This document shows positions 5,920-9,600 of a DNA stretch of 9,600 bases, piece after piece. The first letter of the stretch is position 1, and each line of letters opens with the position of its first letter. The notes below the pieces were generated by a model. It had not been told where the DNA came from. It did no database searches and saw only the letters and a list, made by a program, of their open reading frames with translations. The stretch is taken from the NCBI GenBank assembly GCA_944392065.1, contig CALXVO010000044.1, forward strand, positions 1-9,600. The letters run 5' to 3'. The stretch is from an uncultured Clostridia bacterium (GTDB lineage Bacteria > Bacillota > Clostridia > TANB77 > CAG-508). Made by a program: the position numbers and the translations under genes.

Positions 5920-6105
5920 CGTTCCAATTTGTTGGCAGATATATTTTATGTTCTCCACATTATTTAATTAAAATATATCTGCCACGTGGAACGTTACTAG
6001 ATAATGGTTTTACAGAAATTTCAGCCTTAAACCTAGGTGATATGTATATTACCTAGGTTTTTTTATTGAATATATTTTAAAACCATTATCCTATAGCCAT
6101 GGAAC
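5920..6105. repeat. Nested inverted-repeat region between the small secreted protein gene and smpB
   Basis: This accounts for most of the 323-base gene-free stretch 5893-6215. Seen: CGTTCCA (5920-5926) with TGGAACG (5987-5993), enclosing a 14-pair stem (5934-5947 with 5970-5983, GGCAGATATATTTT) and a 22-base loop. Then ATAATGGTTTTA (6001-6012) pairs with 6078-6089 and encloses the terminator hairpin at 6029-6064. A further TGGAAC lies at 6100-6105, so copies of it flank the second unit. No reading frame fits. It could be a structured RNA, a long 3' region of the upstream gene, or a decayed small transposable element. Confidence 0.6.
6029..6064 (+). terminator. Intrinsic terminator, about 140 bases after the second small secreted protein gene
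   Basis: AAACCTAGGT (6029-6038) pairs perfectly with ACCTAGGTTT (6051-6060) around a 12-base loop, followed by a run of seven T. It is nested inside a longer 12-pair inverted repeat, so the transcript of the upstream gene may carry a long structured 3' end. Confidence 0.8.
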
Positions 6106-6146
6106 CTACATGTTTTTTTATAACTCTTGTTCTTGATATAAAAAAA

Positions 6147-6155
6147 TGATATAAT
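6147..6155 (+). promoter_or_regulatory. Extended -10 promoter of smpB
   Basis: TGATATAAT (6147-6155) is a perfect extended -10 element (TGnTATAAT). The -35 position with a 17-base spacer is TTGTTC (6127-6132), a partial match. Transcription would start near 6162, with a leader of about 54 bases. Confidence 0.65.
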
Positions 6156-6215
6156 AGCTATATGGTTATAGTTAATCCATTAAAATCTAAAATCTTATTT
6201 TAAGAGGATACATAT

Positions 6216-6671
6216 ATGAAAAAGAAAATAGTTGCTAACAATCCAACAGCAAGACATAATTATACAATAGAAAATACATATGAAGCCGGGATTGTATTGA
6301 CTGGCACAGAAATAAAATCAATACGTAATGGTAAAGTAAATTTAAAAGATAGTTATGCAAATATAAAGAACGGAGAAGTTTTTATTTATGGAATGCATAT
6401 AAGCCCATATGAACATGGTAACATATATAACAAAGATCCTTTGCGTACAAGAAAACTACTTTTAAATAAAAGAGAAATTAATAAACTAACAGGATTAATA
6501 AAACAAAAAGGATTAACCCTTATTCCTATCTCACTTTATTTTAATGGCAACTTTTTAAAAATAGAACTTGGAGTTGGTAAAGGCAAAAAATTATATGATA
6601 AAAGACAAGATATTGCAAAAAAAGATGCTGAAATTAGAATAAAAAAGCAAATGAGTTTAAAAAATAATTGA
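6216..6671 (+). CDS. smpB: SsrA-binding protein SmpB
   Basis: 151 residues, the normal length for SmpB, the partner that carries tmRNA to stalled ribosomes in trans-translation. Family hallmarks are seen in order: HNYTIENTYEAGIVLTGTEI (residues 14-33), then KSIRNGKVNLKDSYANI, HISPYEHGNIYNKDPLRTRK (about 61-80) and a basic C-terminal tail KKLYDKRQDIAKKDAE, which is expected to mimic the missing mRNA and anticodon arm in the ribosome. AAGAGG (6202-6207) is the ribosome binding site, 8 bases before ATG. It has its own promoter and ends at a long palindrome. The tmRNA gene (ssrA), often close to smpB, is not seen in this window. Confidence 0.97.
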   Translation: MKKKIVANNPTARHNYTIENTYEAGIVLTGTEIKSIRNGKVNLKDSYANIKNGEVFIYGMHISPYEHGNIYNKDPLRTRKLLLNKREINKLTGLIKQKGLTLIPISLYFNGNFLKIELGVGKGKKLYDKRQDIAKKDAEIRIKKQMSLKNN

Positions 6672-6678
6672 TTTTTTG

Positions 6679-6740
6679 ATAAATTAGGGACAGACCCCAT
6701 TTTCCCAAAAATGAGAAAATAGGGTCTGTCCCTAATTTAT
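6679..6740. repeat. Long GGGACAGACCC palindrome between convergent smpB and aldolase genes
   Basis: Bases 6679-6704 pair with 6715-6740: 25 pairs with one mismatch (C6698/A6721) around a 10-base loop. The core TTAGGGACAGACCCC shares GGGACAG with the direct repeats at 1089-1131. It lies 7 bases after the smpB stop and 4 bases from the aldolase stop, so it probably also ends both transcripts, although the flanking T-runs are short. Its form suits a REP-like or small MITE-like dispersed element. Confidence 0.75.
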
Positions 6741-6744
6741 TAGT

Positions 6745-7674
6745 TTAAGCCTTATTGCTTGAGCAAAATACATCTCTTATTTTATGTTCTACTGTTTCTT
6801 TTATTAAATCTCTTGCAGGTAGCAAATATGCTCTTGGGTCAAATTTCGATGGTTCCTCTGCAAATACTTTTCTTATTGCTGCTGTCATAGCTAAACGTAA
6901 ATCTGTGTCTACATTTATTTTTGATACCCCAGATATACTTGCCTCATGTAGCATTTCATCTGGAACACCTTTTGCACCTGGTATATCTCCTCCATATTTG
7001 TTACATTGTTCTACTAATTCAGAGATAACTGTAGAAGCTCCATGAAGTACAATTGGTGTGTTTGGGATTTTTTCTTTTACTTGTTTTAGAATATCAAATC
7101 TTAATTTAGCCTCACCTTTAAATTTATATGCACCATGGCTTGTTCCTATAGCTATTGCTAAAGAGTCACATCCTGTTTTTTCTACAAATTCCTTTGCTTG
7201 GTCTGGGTCTGTATACATTGCATCTTTTGCTTCAACGTTAACATCATCTTCTATCCCAGCCAATTTTCCAAGCTCAGCCTCTACAACTACTCCTTTAGAA
7301 TGAGCATATTCTACAACTTTTTTTGTTAGTTCAACATTTTCCTCAAAATCATATTTAGAACCATCTATCATAACAGATGAAAATCCATGGTCAATACACA
7401 TTTTACAAGTTTCAAAATCTGGTCCGTGGTCAAGATGTAAAGCGACTGGAATATCATATTCATCTAAAGCAGCCTCTACCATCTTTTTTAAATATCCTAT
7501 TCTTGCATACTTTATAGCACTAGCAGAAGCTTGTAAAATAACAGGCGAATTTTGCGCAGCTGCTGCATCCACAATTCCTTGTATAATTTCCATATTATTT
7601 ACATTGAATGCTCCTATCGCAAATTTTTCTTTCATTGATTTTTCAAACATATCTCTGGTTGTTACTAATGGCAT
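6745..7674 (-). CDS. fba: Class II fructose-1,6-bisphosphate aldolase
   Basis: 309 residues, normal family length. The enzyme cleaves fructose 1,6-bisphosphate to dihydroxyacetone phosphate and glyceraldehyde 3-phosphate in glycolysis, and the reverse in gluconeogenesis, using zinc. Seen: HLDHG (80-84) with catalytic Asp82 and zinc ligand His83; EAELG (132-136) with Glu134; GTSHGAYKF with zinc ligand His180; LHGAST with zinc ligand His211; and NVDTDLR (254-260) that binds the substrate phosphate. The third-ligand motif reads HGAST where HGASG or HGASS is usual, a mild change. GGAGG lies about 9 bases before ATG. It has its own sigma-A promoter (7744-7716) and looks like a single-gene unit. 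A tagatose-bisphosphate or related aldolase of the same fold is less likely but cannot be fully excluded. Confidence 0.93.
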   Translation of the reverse strand: MPLVTTRDMFEKSMKEKFAIGAFNVNNMEIIQGIVDAAAAQNSPVILQASASAIKYARIGYLKKMVEAALDEYDIPVALHLDHGPDFETCKMCIDHGFSSVMIDGSKYDFEENVELTKKVVEYAHSKGVVVEAELGKLAGIEDDVNVEAKDAMYTDPDQAKEFVEKTGCDSLAIAIGTSHGAYKFKGEAKLRFDILKQVKEKIPNTPIVLHGASTVISELVEQCNKYGGDIPGAKGVPDEMLHEASISGVSKINVDTDLRLAMTAAIRKVFAEEPSKFDPRAYLLPARDLIKETVEHKIRDVFCSSNKA

Positions 7675-7715
7675 AAAAAATTCCTCCTTTATATATACCT
7701 TAAAAATATACAGTA

Positions 7716-7744
7716 ATTATATATTACTTTTATTTTTTTAGCAA
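7716..7744 (-). promoter_or_regulatory. Sigma-A-type promoter of the aldolase gene
   Basis: On the minus strand TTGCTA (7744-7739) and a perfect TATAAT (7721-7716) are separated by exactly 17 bases. Transcription would start near 7709, leaving a leader of about 35 bases with the GGAGG ribosome binding site. Confidence 0.8.
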
Positions 7745-7804
7745 GTAGTTAAATTCTTAATTTTTTATACATGTATTTTTTACATTATTGCATAGTTTGC
7801 GCAT

Positions 7805-7838
7805 AAAAGTACCCCCACTCTCTATTGGAAAATGGGGG
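7805..7838 (-). terminator. Probable terminator after the metallo-beta-lactamase-fold gene
   Basis: CCCCCA (7838-7833 on the minus strand) pairs with TGGGGG (7817-7812) around a 15-base loop, 17 bases past the stop codon, followed by TACTTTT. The T-run is short and interrupted, so strength is uncertain. CTCTAT at 7820-7825 can also pair with ATAGAG at 7848-7853, an alternative fold. Confidence 0.5.
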
Positions 7839-7854
7839 ATTTTTGAGATAGAGT

Positions 7855-9279
7855 TTAGCTATAAGACGTAGAAAGCGACCTTACAAGTCCGTAAGGACAG
7901 ATTCTATACAAATAGTCTCTACCAAGAATTGCAACGTTCTTTGGGTTTAACTCATCTGCAATTCTTGCAGAAAGCATTCGCTTCGATTCAAGCCTTCCAT
8001 GGTTTACCAGTACCAGTTTCAAGTTGTTAAACTGCCTTAGGAATTCTAGCATTTCATCTGCTTTTGCATGTGCGGACATTTCGTTGGTATACTCCACGTC
8101 CGCATATTTCCTCTTTACCAGTCCTCCTGAAGTTACAATTTCTCCCTTTGGCGTGTCTTTTAGTTCACGCCCAAGAGTTCCTTCTGCCGTATAACCAGTA
8201 AACTGGATTAAACAGCCTTCTCTACTTATATAGGAAGGAATATAAACCTGTGCAGGTCCATACGTTCCCATACCGGAGGTTGTAACAATGATTTTGCAGC
8301 CATTGTCGTTAAGAATACTCGGTCTAGATTCCTTATCCACATATCTTAAATTCTCTGGCAAGAAATCTAGCATTTCCTCTCTGATATCTAGATCTGCCTT
8401 GCAATACAATTCGGTATATCTCAGTGCAAGTTTGCCATCTAGATAAATTGGTATGTCTCTACCAATTTTTTCTTCCTTTTGCATGCACTTAAGCATATGC
8501 AAAATTTCTTGGCACCTTCCAAGAGAAAATACCATGCACAAAGCAGTCTTCCCTCTTTCAATACAAGAAGAAATGTTATCTTGTATCACCGGCTTAATTT
8601 CCGTGGAGTCCATATGCCCATAAGTGGACTCCTGAACTACGGTCAAGGGTAAATTCAACACCCATTCCGGAAGATTAGGAACATCAAAAAAGATGTTCTT
8701 ATTATTGTAATCTCCAGTAAAAAGAATATTGATATCCTCATACCCCGGATAGCTAATCTGCACTAGTATCAATGCAGCGCCAATCAAGTGTCCATTTTTA
8801 AAGAAAGTAGCTTTAATGTTTCTACTAACATAAATCGGCTGTTCATATTCACAGCCAACTACCTTCCTCAAAGTAGCTTCTACGTTTTCCTCATTATAGA
8901 GGGGTTGCACATGATTTCTTTTGGCGGTATCTTTTAATACCTTAAAAGAATCATGCAGTGCCAATGGTAAAAAGATTTCGGTTTGTTTTGAAGTATATAT
9001 CTTACTTCCATATCTGTTTTTTCTGTTTTTGTCAAGTAACGGCAACCGCCCGACGTGGTCTACATGATTGTGCGTAACCAGCACAAAATCAATGTTATCA
9101 CTATCAAACGGGAAGGAACGGTTGTACTCTTGGTAGCCCCGCTCTTGAAACAGACCGCAGTCTACCACGAACCTGGCACTTTCGCCATTAGGATACTTGA
9201 CAATCACAAGAATGCAAGAACCTGTCACTTCTGGCTGCAATGCCATTATGTCGGCATAAAACCGTTCTTTCGATCCCAT
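7855..9279 (-). CDS. Beta-CASP metallo-beta-lactamase-fold protein, putative RNA-processing nuclease
   Basis: 474 residues. The metallo-beta-lactamase motif THNHVDH places metal ligands at His70, His72, Asp74 and His75; His164 (NGHLIGAA) and Asp190 (FTGD) supply the others. Beta-CASP motifs A (Glu217 in QESTYG), B (His404 in MSAHAKADEML) and C (His427 in VNHGRLESK) are present, with TTSGMGTYGP and GYTAEGTLGR between. This is the architecture of CPSF73/YSH1-like RNA nucleases, so an endo- or 5'-exonuclease acting on RNA in the cytoplasm is likely; no KH domain or RNase J C-terminus is present. The start is ATG 9279, served by AAGGAG 7 bases upstream; an in-frame ATG at 9330 would coincide with the predicted transcript start. 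Its G+C is higher than its neighbours (one 60-base line, 8041-8100, is about 43%, against about 28% for 2521-2580), which may mean recent acquisition. Confidence 0.87.
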   Translation of the reverse strand: MGSKERFYADIMALQPEVTGSCILVIVKYPNGESARFVVDCGLFQERGYQEYNRSFPFDSDNIDFVLVTHNHVDHVGRLPLLDKNRKNRYGSKIYTSKQTEIFLPLALHDSFKVLKDTAKRNHVQPLYNEENVEATLRKVVGCEYEQPIYVSRNIKATFFKNGHLIGAALILVQISYPGYEDINILFTGDYNNKNIFFDVPNLPEWVLNLPLTVVQESTYGHMDSTEIKPVIQDNISSCIERGKTALCMVFSLGRCQEILHMLKCMQKEEKIGRDIPIYLDGKLALRYTELYCKADLDIREEMLDFLPENLRYVDKESRPSILNDNGCKIIVTTSGMGTYGPAQVYIPSYISREGCLIQFTGYTAEGTLGRELKDTPKGEIVTSGGLVKRKYADVEYTNEMSAHAKADEMLEFLRQFNNLKLVLVNHGRLESKRMLSARIADELNPKNVAILGRDYLYRICPYGLVRSLSTSYS

Positions 9280-9336
9280 AGAATCACTCCTTACAATAAA
9301 ATTATTTATTAGTCTCCATACTATAAGCATGACTAT

Positions 9337-9365
9337 ATTATACAGTAAAATTCACTTAATGGCAA
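9337..9365 (-). promoter_or_regulatory. Sigma-A-type promoter of the metallo-beta-lactamase-fold gene
   Basis: On the minus strand TTGCCA (9365-9360) and a perfect TATAAT (9342-9337) are separated by 17 bases. Transcription would start near 9330, giving a leader of about 50 bases. This supports the start codon at 9279 over the one at 9330. Confidence 0.8.
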
Positions 9366-9372
9366 GCCAATT

Positions 9373-9543
9373 TTAACTTTTATTGTTATTTCGATAACTA
9401 CTGCACATAGATTCATCAGATTGTTTTGTATTGCACCCAATAATTGGAGTGACAATAATTTGTTCTAATTTGCATTCCTGACATCCTTCATCATTATATT
9501 TACAGCTTGTAACTGTACAATTTATTTTTTGATTTTTTTCCAT
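9373..9543 (-). CDS. DUF1540-domain small cysteine-rich protein
   Basis: A 56-residue protein with start ATG 9543-9541 and stop TAA 9375-9373. A strong TAAGGAGG lies 8 bases upstream. It reads INCTVTSCKYNDEGCQECKL from residue 7 on, with cysteines at 9, 14, 21, 24, 37 and 47 and SDESMCSSY near the end. This spacing matches DUF1540, small proteins common in Clostridia and thought to bind a metal through the cysteines; their role is unknown. It is expected to be cytoplasmic since no signal peptide is seen. The metallo-beta-lactamase-fold gene follows on the same strand with its own promoter, and no real terminator lies between them, so some read-through is possible. The upstream 57 bases to the window end are A+T-rich and hold a TATGGCCATA palindrome (9581-9590). 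Confidence 0.85.
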   Translation of the reverse strand: MEKNQKINCTVTSCKYNDEGCQECKLEQIIVTPIIGCNTKQSDESMCSSYRNNNKS

Positions 9544-9600
9544 AAAAAATAGCCTCCTTAAAAAAAATATATATATTTAGTATGGCCATATTTTTTTCTT

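Noticed and set aside
6001..6089. Invertible promoter flanked by ATAATGGTTTTA repeats
   Set aside because: The enclosed 65 bases hold a terminator and no promoter, and no invertase gene is near.
5893..6215. tmRNA (ssrA) or a T-box leader next to smpB
   Set aside because: No tRNA-like ends, tag frame or T-box TGGnACCGCG motif is present; TGGAACG only resembles part of it.
9280..9330. Longer start (ATG 9330) for the metallo-beta-lactamase-fold protein
   Set aside because: It coincides with the predicted transcript start and has no ribosome binding site, while ATG 9279 has AAGGAG 7 bases upstream.
1..9600. CRISPR array
   Set aside because: No set of regularly spaced repeats with unique spacers was seen; the only spaced repeats are the two 9-base copies near 1100.

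Overview
The window looks like a chromosomal segment of a low-G+C, probably spore-forming member of the Clostridia. Most genes are about 28-30% G+C by eye and have strong AGGAGG-type ribosome binding sites. It carries a spore-type cell wall hydrolase start, a DUF1540 protein and a mix of housekeeping genes on both strands. No species can be named from the sequence alone.

Left end (1-1020, minus strand): this is the most unusual part. The first 32 codons of a SleB/CwlJ-type cell wall hydrolase (1020-922) run into a stop codon at an abrupt break. They are followed without a gap by a gene for a two-HTH regulator (922-299), a terminator, and the start of a RadC/JAB-domain gene that leaves the window (224-1). 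RadC-like and HTH genes are typical mobile-element cargo. The best reading is that an integrative element or prophage has inserted into the hydrolase gene and that we see one end of it. The stop of the host fragment and an ATG of the HTH gene overlap (TGATG), so the element's gene may be read from the host promoter.

Middle left (1089-2215, plus): two copies of a CCTGTCCCC repeat, then tRNA-Leu(GAG) with its own -10 box. An RluA-type pseudouridine synthase gene begins 16 bases after the tRNA CCA. A strong two-way terminator separates it from the convergent next gene.

Middle (2240-5892): a CtpE-like P-type cation ATPase (minus) is divergent from two small secreted, membrane-anchored proteins (plus). 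Each small protein has a signal peptide, a polar Asn/Gly/Thr-rich body and one C-terminal membrane helix. The second has five 11-residue amphipathic repeats. A terminator lies between them.

Right part (5893-6740): a gene-free 323-base stretch holds a nested set of inverted repeats, a terminator hairpin and the smpB promoter. Then come smpB and a 62-base GGGACAGACCC palindrome that closes both smpB and the convergent aldolase gene.

Right end (6745-9600, minus): class II fructose-bisphosphate aldolase, a beta-CASP metallo-beta-lactamase-fold protein whose G+C is clearly higher than its neighbours, and a short Cys-rich DUF1540 protein. The first two have clear sigma-A-type promoters with 17-base spacers. 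No single pathway links the genes; apart from the interrupted hydrolase region this is a housekeeping stretch with scattered repeats.
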